Shown: in pieces, positions 33,774 to 41,633 of the stretch
How positions within the stretch are numbered: position 1 is the stretch's first letter
Layout of the letters: each line of letters opens with the position of its first letter
DNA from: GCA-2731375 sp964590195
GTDB taxonomy: Bacteria; Pseudomonadota; Alphaproteobacteria; GCA-2731375
Direction: 5' to 3'
Length of the DNA stretch: 64,000 nt
Assembly: GCA_964590195.1 (NCBI GenBank)
Contig: CAZPWJ010000009.1
Location: forward strand, 1 to 64,000
Made by a program: the position numbers and the translations under genes
The notes under the pieces: model-generated
Told to the model about the DNA's origin: nothing
What the model saw: the letters and a program-made list of their open reading frames with translations, nothing else
Databases searched by the model: none

Positions 33774-35606
33774 CTAATCCATCGGGATGCGCCATAGCTG
33801 AACAGATTTTTCGACACCACGCAGGTCCGCCGTCTCGCGCACAGGAGTCTCATTGGCATCAGACGTAAGAATAGCCTCCACCCCAGGCGCCCGCATGAGC
33901 GTATCCGAGAGCACAATGTCCTGGCCCCGGCTTTCCCCCTGCAATCGTGCAGCGACGTTCACGGTAGAACCGAAATAGTCCAGATGCTGCTCCGTGGTGA
34001 CGGCGATACAAGGGCCCTGATGCAGACCGATTTTCAGAATGACGCCGCCATCGGCGCGGTCCCGGTTGAAATCCGCTATACCCAGCTGCGCCGCCAATGC
34101 CGCCCTTGCGCCATTCTCGGGGGCCGCGAAGGCCGCCATCACCGCATCGCCAATGGTTTTGACCAGGACCCCGCCATGCTCTTCGATCAAGGCAGTCAGA
34201 TAGTCAAAATGATCACGCACCAGATTATAAGCAGCACCATCGCCCAGGGCCTCGTACAGCGAGGTTGAGCCCTTCAAATCGGTGAACAGCAAGACCACGT
34301 TGGCAATGGCCACGTCGTCGCCGGGGCGCAATAGCTGCCCGGGGCAATATTGCTGAAAGGCCGGCATGGTAATGACCCGGTCGCCCCTCAGGGCATCCTG
34401 ACGCCAGGCCAGTTCCTCGACCACAAACGTCAGCTGCCGCTCTGTCCGATTGTCCAGCAGGATCTTGCCCTGCTCCGACGGCGGCCCGGCGCTGATGCGG
34501 CCGCCTTCCGCCAATAAAGACGGAAAACCGGCCTCGCCGTCCCAATCCACATCCGTCTGATCCCCGGCCTGTGTTGTACGCAGCCGGTAACTGCCCGCCT
34601 TGAGCGGCGGATCGATCTCCAAGCTTTCGCCGGGGCCGACGTGGCGCTGCACCTTGATATGGGGCACCGACGGCGCACCCATCATGCAAAAGGCACCTTC
34701 GGGCAAAGGGCGCAGCCACGGCTCGGGTTGGAAAGTCAGCTCCACATTGGCGGAAAAATCCTGTTCAAAATCCACGTTGCAGGTCGTGCAATGCACCGCA
34801 TGGGGCAGATCGGCTAGGTTATCGGGCACGTCTTGGGCGTTGCGGCATCGGGGGCACAGAACCTCCCAGCGCAGGCGCAGCAGACCTTGGTGGTGGGCAG
34901 CCAGAAACAGGCCGGCGACCTGCATCGCGTCCAATTTCCAACACCGGGCCAAGGCCAAGGGGCGGATGCGCTGCAGCCAGGATTCCGGTGTCTGGCTGAG
35001 GTAATCGCGCAAACGGGCCACGGCCTCCGGATTGCCCTGCTCCCGTCCGATGACTTCCAAGGCCTGGTCCAGGCGCGATTGAGCGGCCGGCGGCAAGGGC
35101 GGGAGCGCGAATGAGGCAGTTTGCGGCGCGGCTTCATCGTCACGCGGCGTGGGCTGCGCCAGTTCGGTCTCGATCATGGCTTCCAATGCAGTCACGAATT
35201 TCCGGGCTCCCTGGTCGACAAGACCAAGCCGGGCGCCAACGCCCATGAAAAATCCGGCGGTCTCCATGGCGATACGCAGATGCAAATCGAAACCGGTTGC
35301 CGCGGGCTGCATGCGCACAACAAAGTCCACTTGGTGGAAAGCACCCTTGGTGAAGGTGCGCAGCTGGCGGACATAGCGTTGTTCGACCCATTCACCGAGA
35401 TCCTCGGTCCATTCCGAGGCGATGGGCACGGCGAAATGTCCCTTGGCCCGACGGCGAACGCTACCGTCGGGCTGCAATTCATCCACAGCCACATAAGGTA
35501 TCTGGCCGCTCAATTCGGACAGGAGACTGCTGTCAGAGAGAAGCGGCCACAGGCGTTCCAGCGACGCCTCGCAATGCATCGATTTTTCCACCACGACTAA
35601 TGGCAT
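33774..35606 (-). CDS. Class III adenylate/guanylate cyclase with SRPBCC-like and zinc-ribbon-containing N-terminal regions
   Basis: A 610-aa protein. Residues about 1-150 look like an SRPBCC/polyketide-cyclase-type lipid-binding domain. A middle region of DUF5939 type contains two CxxC pairs (VLCPRCRNA and VHCTTCNVD near residues 255-285), probably a zinc ribbon. The C-terminal third is a nucleotidyl cyclase: LLFTDLKGSTSLYEAL (metal-binding Asp) near 430, KTIGDAVMAAFAAP (second Asp) near 480, and YFGSTVNVAARLQG near 545. It should make cyclic AMP or GMP in response to a hydrophobic ligand or metal, an inference from architecture. No membrane segments are seen. Confidence 0.85.
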   Translation of the reverse strand: MPLVVVEKSMHCEASLERLWPLLSDSSLLSELSGQIPYVAVDELQPDGSVRRRAKGHFAVPIASEWTEDLGEWVEQRYVRQLRTFTKGAFHQVDFVVRMQPAATGFDLHLRIAMETAGFFMGVGARLGLVDQGARKFVTALEAMIETELAQPTPRDDEAAPQTASFALPPLPPAAQSRLDQALEVIGREQGNPEAVARLRDYLSQTPESWLQRIRPLALARCWKLDAMQVAGLFLAAHHQGLLRLRWEVLCPRCRNAQDVPDNLADLPHAVHCTTCNVDFEQDFSANVELTFQPEPWLRPLPEGAFCMMGAPSVPHIKVQRHVGPGESLEIDPPLKAGSYRLRTTQAGDQTDVDWDGEAGFPSLLAEGGRISAGPPSEQGKILLDNRTERQLTFVVEELAWRQDALRGDRVITMPAFQQYCPGQLLRPGDDVAIANVVLLFTDLKGSTSLYEALGDGAAYNLVRDHFDYLTALIEEHGGVLVKTIGDAVMAAFAAPENGARAALAAQLGIADFNRDRADGGVILKIGLHQGPCIAVTTEQHLDYFGSTVNVAARLQGESRGQDIVLSDTLMRAPGVEAILTSDANETPVRETADLRGVEKSVQLWRIPMD

Positions 35607-35633
35607 GGTCCAACCCCAATTTCCGCGACACCC

Positions 35634-36101
35634 CTAACCTCCGTGCACTCCAGCAACCGCACCCGCCACGGTGATCAGACTGGCCGTCAACAAAACCCAG
35701 TGCAGGCGTTGGATCATGGCCAGTGTGCCCTCGGGGTTCGCACGGGCCCGCCGCTCGAACATTTTGTGCAGCACCAGAGGCTCCAACACGAACAGCATCA
35801 CGGTGAAGATCAGCCATATGGCGGACATGGCATGCAGCCACCAATAGCTCGGGTCGCTAAAGCGTTCCCAGGCATCAAGGACATACAACATGTAAAAACC
35901 TGAGGCGCCGGTCACGAGGGTGGTCAGCCGGGCCTGCCAGGCGAACCCATTTTCCATGCGCTCGAACATGGCTACCCGCTCGTCAGGGGTGGCAAGCTTT
36001 TTCATGCCCGGCAGCAGAACTGTTGTGACAAAAGCAACGCCGCCGATCCACAGCACCACGCCCAGCACATGAACGACCCGCGCCAGGACGAAATCATCCA
36101 T
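35634..36101 (-). CDS. Small four-helix membrane protein, CopD/DUF2269-like
   Basis: A 155-aa integral membrane protein with about four hydrophobic segments (VHVLGVVLWIGGVAFVTTVL at the start, LVTGASGFYMLYVL, AIWLIFTVMLFVLEPLVL, WVLLTASLITVAGAVAGV). The His followed by LGVVLWIGG and the later MIQRLHWVLL resemble CopD-like proteins that can bind heme or copper. It lies between the PaaK-like ligase (46 bases) and the cyclase (27 bases) on the same strand. No clear functional link is seen. Confidence 0.75.
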   Translation of the reverse strand: MDDFVLARVVHVLGVVLWIGGVAFVTTVLLPGMKKLATPDERVAMFERMENGFAWQARLTTLVTGASGFYMLYVLDAWERFSDPSYWWLHAMSAIWLIFTVMLFVLEPLVLHKMFERRARANPEGTLAMIQRLHWVLLTASLITVAGAVAGVHGG

Positions 36102-36147
36102 TTTCCCCTACCCCCAGGTCAGTTCATGCGGTTCGGTTCATGCGGCG

Positions 36148-37392
36148 CTATTCGTAGCTGCGGGCGTCCTCGATCACCAGGCCGTCGTCCGGCAGGCTGT
36201 CGGCCTCCACCAGCTCCGCGCTACCGCCCAGTTTCAGAATCGCGCGGATGGATTCCTCGACCGCGCCAATCATGGCGGCATCGCCTTCCGGCGCGGCGAA
36301 TTTCAAGGTCATGGAATCGTTGTTGTTTTCCGAAGTGATGACCAAGCGCGCCTTTGTCATTTCCGGATGGCGGCCGGCGATCTGCATGATGGCGGAGGGA
36401 TGCACGAACATGCCCTTGAATTTGGTCGATTGATCGGCCCGGCCCATCCAGCCTCGGATACGCATGTTGGTACGGCCGCAGGGACTGATACCCGGCAGCA
36501 AGGCGGACAGATCGCCAGTGGCGAAGCGGGTCAGGGGATATGTGGGGTTCAGGGTGGTGACGACAACCTCGCCGACCTCGCCCTCCGCCACGGGAGTGCC
36601 GCTGCCGGGTTCAACGATTTCCACGATCACGCCTTCATCGATGATCATGCCGTCGATGGCCTTGGATTCATAGGCCACATTACCCAGATCAGCAGTGCCA
36701 TAGCCCTGCAGAACAGAGACACCCAGATCCGCCAATTCCTGGCGCAGGCTGGGCGGCAGAGCCTCGGCGCCGACCAGGCCATGTTTCAGATTGGACAGAT
36801 CGTGGCCCAGTTCATTGGACTTGTTCAGGACGATGCGCAGGAAAGACGGCGTGCCGATAAAGAAATCCGGTTTCAGGTCCGCCATCAGCTGAATCTGAAT
36901 TTCCGTGTTGCCCACGCCACCCGGCACCACCGGACAGCCAATGGCCCGGCAGCCGTTCTCCACCAGCATGGCGGCCGGCGTCAGATGATAGGAAAAGGTG
37001 TTATGGACGATATTGCCCGGTCGCACGCCGGCGGCCCACAGGGCGCGGGCATAGCGCCAGTAATCCTTGCGGTCCGCGTCCGGTTCATACAAACCGCCGG
37101 GCGAGGCAAAGATATGCGACAGCTCGGAAAGGGGCACCGTATTGATGCCGCCAAGCGGCGGGGTTTTCTTTTGCAGGGCGGCCAGATCCGACTTGCGCGT
37201 GACGGGCAGTGTGGCCAACGCTTCGCGGCTGTTGATCGAACCGGGATCAAGATCGGCGAAAACCTCCGCATAATGCGGTGCGTTGGCCTTGGCATGAGCC
37301 AACTGCGCCGATAGCTGCTCCATCAGCTGCTCTTCCCGCTGCTGGGGATCGCGGGTTTCCAGATCGTCGTAAAATTCGTCGGCGTTACTCAT
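36148..37392 (-). CDS. Phenylacetate-CoA ligase-like protein (PaaK family)
   Basis: A 414-aa protein of the PaaK branch of adenylate-forming enzymes. Recognisable segments are LPVTRKSDLAALQKK near residue 63, HNTFSYHLTPAAMLVENG near 130, QGYGTADLGNVAYESKA near 235, and RIRGWMGRADQSTKFKGMFV near 320. The ATP-binding loop that usually reads SSGTTG is altered to FASPGGLYEP, so ATP handling may differ. Genes of this type commonly follow livF in aromatic-acid or amino-acid uptake clusters. It lies 66 bases downstream of livF. A role in activating the transported aromatic acid is inferred. Confidence 0.84.
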   Translation of the reverse strand: MSNADEFYDDLETRDPQQREEQLMEQLSAQLAHAKANAPHYAEVFADLDPGSINSREALATLPVTRKSDLAALQKKTPPLGGINTVPLSELSHIFASPGGLYEPDADRKDYWRYARALWAAGVRPGNIVHNTFSYHLTPAAMLVENGCRAIGCPVVPGGVGNTEIQIQLMADLKPDFFIGTPSFLRIVLNKSNELGHDLSNLKHGLVGAEALPPSLRQELADLGVSVLQGYGTADLGNVAYESKAIDGMIIDEGVIVEIVEPGSGTPVAEGEVGEVVVTTLNPTYPLTRFATGDLSALLPGISPCGRTNMRIRGWMGRADQSTKFKGMFVHPSAIMQIAGRHPEMTKARLVITSENNNDSMTLKFAAPEGDAAMIGAVEESIRAILKLGGSAELVEADSLPDDGLVIEDARSYE

Positions 37393-37458
37393 GGTTACCT
37401 CGTTTATTGACCATCCAGCACCCCGGCCAGTACTCCGGTAACGTTTAGCCGGTCTGGA

Positions 37459-38247
37459 TCAGCCGAGCCAGCGTTTGCGCCGGCGGTAATGTTTAACGTC
37501 GCGGAAGCTCTTCTTTTCGCCACTGGAGATGCCCAGATAAAATTCCTTGATATCGGCATTCTCGCGCAACGCTTCCGCCGGGCCTTCCAGCACGATGGAG
37601 CCGTTCTCCATGACATAGCCGTATTCGGCGATGTCGAGGGCCAGGGTGGCATTCTGTTCCACCAACAGGACGGTCAGGTTTTCCTGCTCGTTCAGGCGTT
37701 TGATGATGCCAAAAATTTCCTCGATGATCATCGGCGCCAGACCAAGGGACGGCTCGTCGAAAAGCACCACCGAAGGATCGGACATCAAGGCCCGGCCAAT
37801 GGCCAGCATCTGCTGTTCGCCGCCCGAAAGATAGCCGGCCTGAACCTCCCGCCGTTCGTAAACGCGGGGAAAATATTCGTAAACCTTTTCCAGGTTCTGC
37901 TTCATCACCGCCTTGGAGACGATGTGGCCGCCGGCGATCAGGTTTTCTTCCGCCGTCAGATGCTCGAACACCTGGCGTCCTTCAAACACCTGAACAATGC
38001 CTTTGTGAACGATTTCATGGGCCGTCAGGCGGTCAATCCGTTCGCCGTTGAATTCGATGTTGCCGCGTGTGACATCGCCGCGCTCCGGCCGCAGCAGGCC
38101 GGAAATACCCTTCAACGTAGTCGTCTTGCCGGCACCGTTGGCGCCCAGGATAGTGGTGATGGCGCCTTCCTTGGCCTCGATGGAAATACCCTTGAGAACC
38201 AGAATGACGTTATCGAAGACGACTTCAATATTATTCAGAACCAGCAT
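37459..38247 (-). CDS. livF: LivF-type ABC transporter ATPase
   Basis: A 262-aa ATPase subunit of the branched-chain-amino-acid-type importer. Walker A TTILGANGAGKTTTLKGISG is near residue 30, the ABC signature YLSGGEQQMLAIGRAL near 145, and Walker B SVVLFDEPSLGLAP near 165. The C-terminus has a basic extension (KSFRDVKHYRRRKRWLG) beyond the usual LivF end. ATG 38247 is preferred over an in-frame TTG four codons upstream. It is separated from livK by a strong hairpin, so it is probably made in lower amounts than the binding protein. Confidence 0.9.
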   Translation of the reverse strand: MLVLNNIEVVFDNVILVLKGISIEAKEGAITTILGANGAGKTTTLKGISGLLRPERGDVTRGNIEFNGERIDRLTAHEIVHKGIVQVFEGRQVFEHLTAEENLIAGGHIVSKAVMKQNLEKVYEYFPRVYERREVQAGYLSGGEQQMLAIGRALMSDPSVVLFDEPSLGLAPMIIEEIFGIIKRLNEQENLTVLLVEQNATLALDIAEYGYVMENGSIVLEGPAEALRENADIKEFYLGISSGEKKSFRDVKHYRRRKRWLG

Positions 38248-38309
38248 GCGGAAACTCAATCATGAAAATAAGAGACGATGGAAAATTGCAAAAAGTAAAT
38301 TGCAAAAGG

Positions 38310-38344
38310 TTCGGTGGCCGGCCCAAGCGGAACCGGCCACCGAA
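38310..38344 (-). terminator. Hairpin between livK and livF (terminator or attenuator)
   Basis: Perfect 12-base arms TTCGGTGGCCGG (38310-38321) and CCGGCCACCGAA (38333-38344) flank an 11-base loop. On the minus strand it follows livK by 9 bases and is followed by CCTTTTGC. It probably lets high levels of livK mRNA accumulate with partial readthrough into livF. Confidence 0.75.
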
Positions 38345-38353
38345 TAACAAATC

Positions 38354-39589
38354 CTAGTGGTCTTCTTTCAGCATCTGGATAACGACGTCGCGATAGCCGC
38401 GGATCCAGTCACTGGCAGGAACGAAATTGTCCCCTTCGACCCGGAAGACACGGGCCCAGCCGCCACCTTCATGATCGAGATTGGTGAAGTTCAAGGGAGG
38501 CAGGATACCGCCAAGCTTGAAGTCCTTGATGGCCAGGAAGCCCTTTTGCACGTCCTCGCCCGTGATGTCGCCGCTGCCTTTGGCCTTAACGGCGTTTTCC
38601 ATGGCTTTCAGATGCACGGCCGCGGCCAGAATGCCCCGGTTGTAATACACCGTCGAGGCCATTTGCTTGGGACCTTCCTTGCCTTCTTTCTTGTAGAGGG
38701 CCTTGATCTCGTCCAGGACGGGATAGTTGGAGCCCACGCCAGCAAAGTTCAAGGCGTTGTAGCCCTGGGCCTTGGCCCAACCGCCGGCACCATTGATGTC
38801 GGCTTCACCCGCGCCCCAAACTAGTGAGACAAGCTTTTTCAGCGGATAGCCCATGCGCTTGAATTCCTTGATGTGCACAGCCGGGCCTTTGCCGAACAGA
38901 TGGCTGATCACGAAATCCGCACGGTAACGGCGGGTGATATCCTGCACCTGGATCTTCATTTCCACGCCTGGTGGGGGAATGGCGAATTTTTTCAGCTCGA
39001 AGCCTTCCATTTTCGCCAATTTGTCGAGAACCGGGATCGGTTCACGGCCCGCAGGGTTATCGTAGAAGATATAGGCGATCTTCTTGCCCTTGATGGTGCC
39101 GCCCAATTCGGACTTGGCGAAAGTCACCGCCGCGCCGGCCTGGGACCAGTAGGAAGCCGCCATGGGGAAGAGATAGGGATATTTTTCGCCATTGGCCGCC
39201 GCCGCCGTACCGAAACCGGGGCTGGTGCCCGGGATGTGGTCGGCATTCAGGTTCGGCGTGATCGCCTGGGTCATCGGCGTGCCCCAAAGTGCGACAACAA
39301 CCGCGCCCTCTTTCTTAAAGCGCTGATAGGCTTCAACGGATTGGGGAACCTTGTACTCGGTGTCGATCTCGATCACCCGTACCTTGTTGCCCATGATGCC
39401 GCCCTTGGAATTGATCAGCTTCACATAGTCATGATACGCGGGGCATAGAAAGACGCCCACCGTTTGAGTCGGCCCCGTGCGGTCGCACGCCATGCCGACG
39501 ACCAGATCCTTGGCCATGGCCGTCGTCGCCATCGTGGCGGCGCTTAAAGCCAAAGCGGCCGTGATCAGGCCTGTTTTTAGATGTTTCAT
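38354..39589 (-). CDS. livK: LivK-type periplasmic substrate-binding protein
   Basis: A 411-aa binding protein with a clear signal peptide (charged MKHLK, hydrophobic core, cleavage near TAMA-KDLVVG at residue 26). The mature part begins KDLVVGMACDRTGPTQTVG and has the two-lobed family pattern (LINSKGGIMGNKVRVIEID near 60, GTSPGFGTAAAANGEKYPYL near 125). Two Cys residues close together (MACDRTGPTQ and FLCPAYHD) could form a disulfide. The ligand may be an aromatic or aliphatic acid rather than an amino acid, given the flanking CoA ligases. It is transcribed after livM with a 66-base gap. Confidence 0.9.
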   Translation of the reverse strand: MKHLKTGLITAALALSAATMATTAMAKDLVVGMACDRTGPTQTVGVFLCPAYHDYVKLINSKGGIMGNKVRVIEIDTEYKVPQSVEAYQRFKKEGAVVVALWGTPMTQAITPNLNADHIPGTSPGFGTAAAANGEKYPYLFPMAASYWSQAGAAVTFAKSELGGTIKGKKIAYIFYDNPAGREPIPVLDKLAKMEGFELKKFAIPPPGVEMKIQVQDITRRYRADFVISHLFGKGPAVHIKEFKRMGYPLKKLVSLVWGAGEADINGAGGWAKAQGYNALNFAGVGSNYPVLDEIKALYKKEGKEGPKQMASTVYYNRGILAAAVHLKAMENAVKAKGSGDITGEDVQKGFLAIKDFKLGGILPPLNFTNLDHEGGGWARVFRVEGDNFVPASDWIRGYRDVVIQMLKEDH

Positions 39590-39655
39590 CCGTTACCTCC
39601 CTGGTTGGATCAAAACGACTTCAGACTAAAGAGTGCCTTCTCCCCAAACAATAAC

Positions 39656-40723
39656 TCAATAGGAAAATGGCCAGGTCCGGAAATAATTCCGGATATTTTG
39701 CCACAGCTTGGCCAGACCATCGGGTTCCACGATAAGAAACACGATAATCAACCCGCCAAAAATAATTAAGCGGAACTGGGCAATCACTTGTGCCAACGCG
39801 GCGTCATCAATGAAGATTGAACCAAAACTCTCCATCAACAGCCGGATGACGATAGGCAGCATTGTAATAAAGATGGCGCCGAAAATTGATCCCAGGATCG
39901 AACCCAGGCCGCCGATAATGACCATGGCCAAATAATCGATCGAGGTGATCAGCTGGAAATTCTCGTAGTTGGCGACACCCAAATAGTAGGTGTACATCAC
40001 ACCGCAGACGCCAGCGTAAAACGACGAGATGCCAAAGGCGATCAGCTTGGTCTTGAAAACATTGATGCCGATGATTTCCGCCGCGATTTCCTGATCGCGG
40101 ATGGCGATAAATGAGCGGCCAATGCGGCTGCGGATCAAATTCATCGCACCCACGATGGCGATCACCGCGATCACAATGAGGAAGTAATAAAGTTCCGCCT
40201 GGGTGGCCAACTCCTTGCCGAAAACAGTTGGCCGGGGCATTTCAATGGAGGCGGCGACACCGCCACTAATCGACGGCGTATGGTTGATAATCCATTCGAT
40301 GATGAACTGCGCCGCCAGGGTGGCGATGGCCAGGTACAGACCCTTGATGCGCAAGGATGGAATACCGACCAAGATGCCGATAAAGGCGGCCATGGCGCCG
40401 CCCGCGGGCACGGTCAGCCAGAACGGCAGATCCAGCTTGGTGGCCAGATTGGCCGCCGTATAGGCACCGACCGACATAAACGCCGCATGACCGATGGAGA
40501 TCTGGTTGGTATAGCCGACCAGGATGTTCAGGCCCAGGGCGCCGACGACGGCGATCGCGACCAGGTTGATGATGGATAGATAGTAGCCGTCCAATACAGC
40601 CGGTAGAAGGATGAAGAAAATCGCCGCGATCGCGATAATGGTGTAGCGCGCAATGGGCAGGGGATACAGGCCCATATCGGCCTGGTATGTCGTTTTGAAG
40701 TAACCACTTTCCCGGTGGAACAT
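39656..40723 (-). CDS. livM: LivM-type ABC transporter permease
   Basis: A 355-aa membrane permease with about nine hydrophobic segments. The signature GYTNQISIGHAAFMSVGAYT is near residue 75, and the ATPase-coupling loop (FIAIRDQEIAAEIIGINVFK) is near 205. The start ATG 40723 lies four bases after the livH stop, giving a normal coupled arrangement; the longer frame from 40765 would overlap livH. It shares only family-level features with the orphan permease at 790-1830. Confidence 0.9.
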   Translation of the reverse strand: MFHRESGYFKTTYQADMGLYPLPIARYTIIAIAAIFFILLPAVLDGYYLSIINLVAIAVVGALGLNILVGYTNQISIGHAAFMSVGAYTAANLATKLDLPFWLTVPAGGAMAAFIGILVGIPSLRIKGLYLAIATLAAQFIIEWIINHTPSISGGVAASIEMPRPTVFGKELATQAELYYFLIVIAVIAIVGAMNLIRSRIGRSFIAIRDQEIAAEIIGINVFKTKLIAFGISSFYAGVCGVMYTYYLGVANYENFQLITSIDYLAMVIIGGLGSILGSIFGAIFITMLPIVIRLLMESFGSIFIDDAALAQVIAQFRLIIFGGLIIVFLIVEPDGLAKLWQNIRNYFRTWPFSY

Positions 40724-40727
40724 TGGC

Positions 40728-41618
40728 TCAGATCCTCTCGATGATCGGTTTGCCAAAAATTCCATACGGCCGGAACATCAGCACCAGGATCATCAGCACA
40801 TAAGGGGTAAAGTCCTTGGTCCCACCACCTACGAACGGGTCGACATAGCCTGCGGCCAGGGCTTCGCAAACACCAATGATCAGGCCGCCAACGACAACAC
40901 CGATAATCGAGTCCAAACCGCCCAGGATCACAACGGGAAACACTTTCAGGCCCAGCGCGGCCATCTGCGTATCGACGCCGATGGCACTGCCCCAGACCAG
41001 GCCGCCCAGCAACGCCACCACGCCGGCCAGGATCCAGGCCAGAGCGAAATAGCGTTCCACGTTGATGCCCATGGCCATGGAGGTCATGTGACTGTCCGCC
41101 ACCGCCCGCATGGCCACGCCCTTGCGGCTTTTCATGAAGAACCAGCCGAACGCGGCCAGGAACATGATGGAGATACCGGCGCCGACCACATCAATCGGCG
41201 TCATGAACAATGGTCCCCAGATCAGCGGCTCGTCAGGCACGCCAATATCCAGCGGCCGGGTTTCGGCGCCGAACACCAGCGGTCCCGCGCCGCGCAAGAT
41301 CAGGGCGAGACCGATGGTCGCCATGATGATCGAGACGATGGGCCGGCCAATCATCGGGCGCAGCACGATTCGTTCCAATGCGAAATTGAAAACGATCATG
41401 AACAGCAGCCCGGTGGCGATCGCCGCCACCATAGGAAAGCCGTAGTTTGCCGCCATGCCCGCCACCACGATGGCCGCGATCATGACGAATTCACCCTGCG
41501 CGAAGTTGATCGCGTCAGTGGATTTGTAGATCAGGACAAAGCCGACGGCGATCAGGGCATACATCATGCCCGTCAGCAGGCCGTTGACCGTCAATTCAAA
41601 TAGAAACTGCCATTCCAT
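40728..41618 (-). CDS. livH: LivH-type ABC transporter permease
   Basis: A 296-aa membrane permease, about eight hydrophobic segments. LivH features are LTVNGLLTGMMYALIAVGFV at the N-terminus, the INFAQGEFVMIAA segment near residue 37, RPMIGRPIVSIIMATIG near 87 and FPVVILGGLDSIIGVVVGG near 225. It follows the CoA ligase gene by 15 bases and couples to livM. With livM it forms the membrane channel. Confidence 0.92.
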   Translation of the reverse strand: MEWQFLFELTVNGLLTGMMYALIAVGFVLIYKSTDAINFAQGEFVMIAAIVVAGMAANYGFPMVAAIATGLLFMIVFNFALERIVLRPMIGRPIVSIIMATIGLALILRGAGPLVFGAETRPLDIGVPDEPLIWGPLFMTPIDVVGAGISIMFLAAFGWFFMKSRKGVAMRAVADSHMTSMAMGINVERYFALAWILAGVVALLGGLVWGSAIGVDTQMAALGLKVFPVVILGGLDSIIGVVVGGLIIGVCEALAAGYVDPFVGGGTKDFTPYVLMILVLMFRPYGIFGKPIIERI

Positions 41619-41633
41619 AACCTAAACTCTCTC

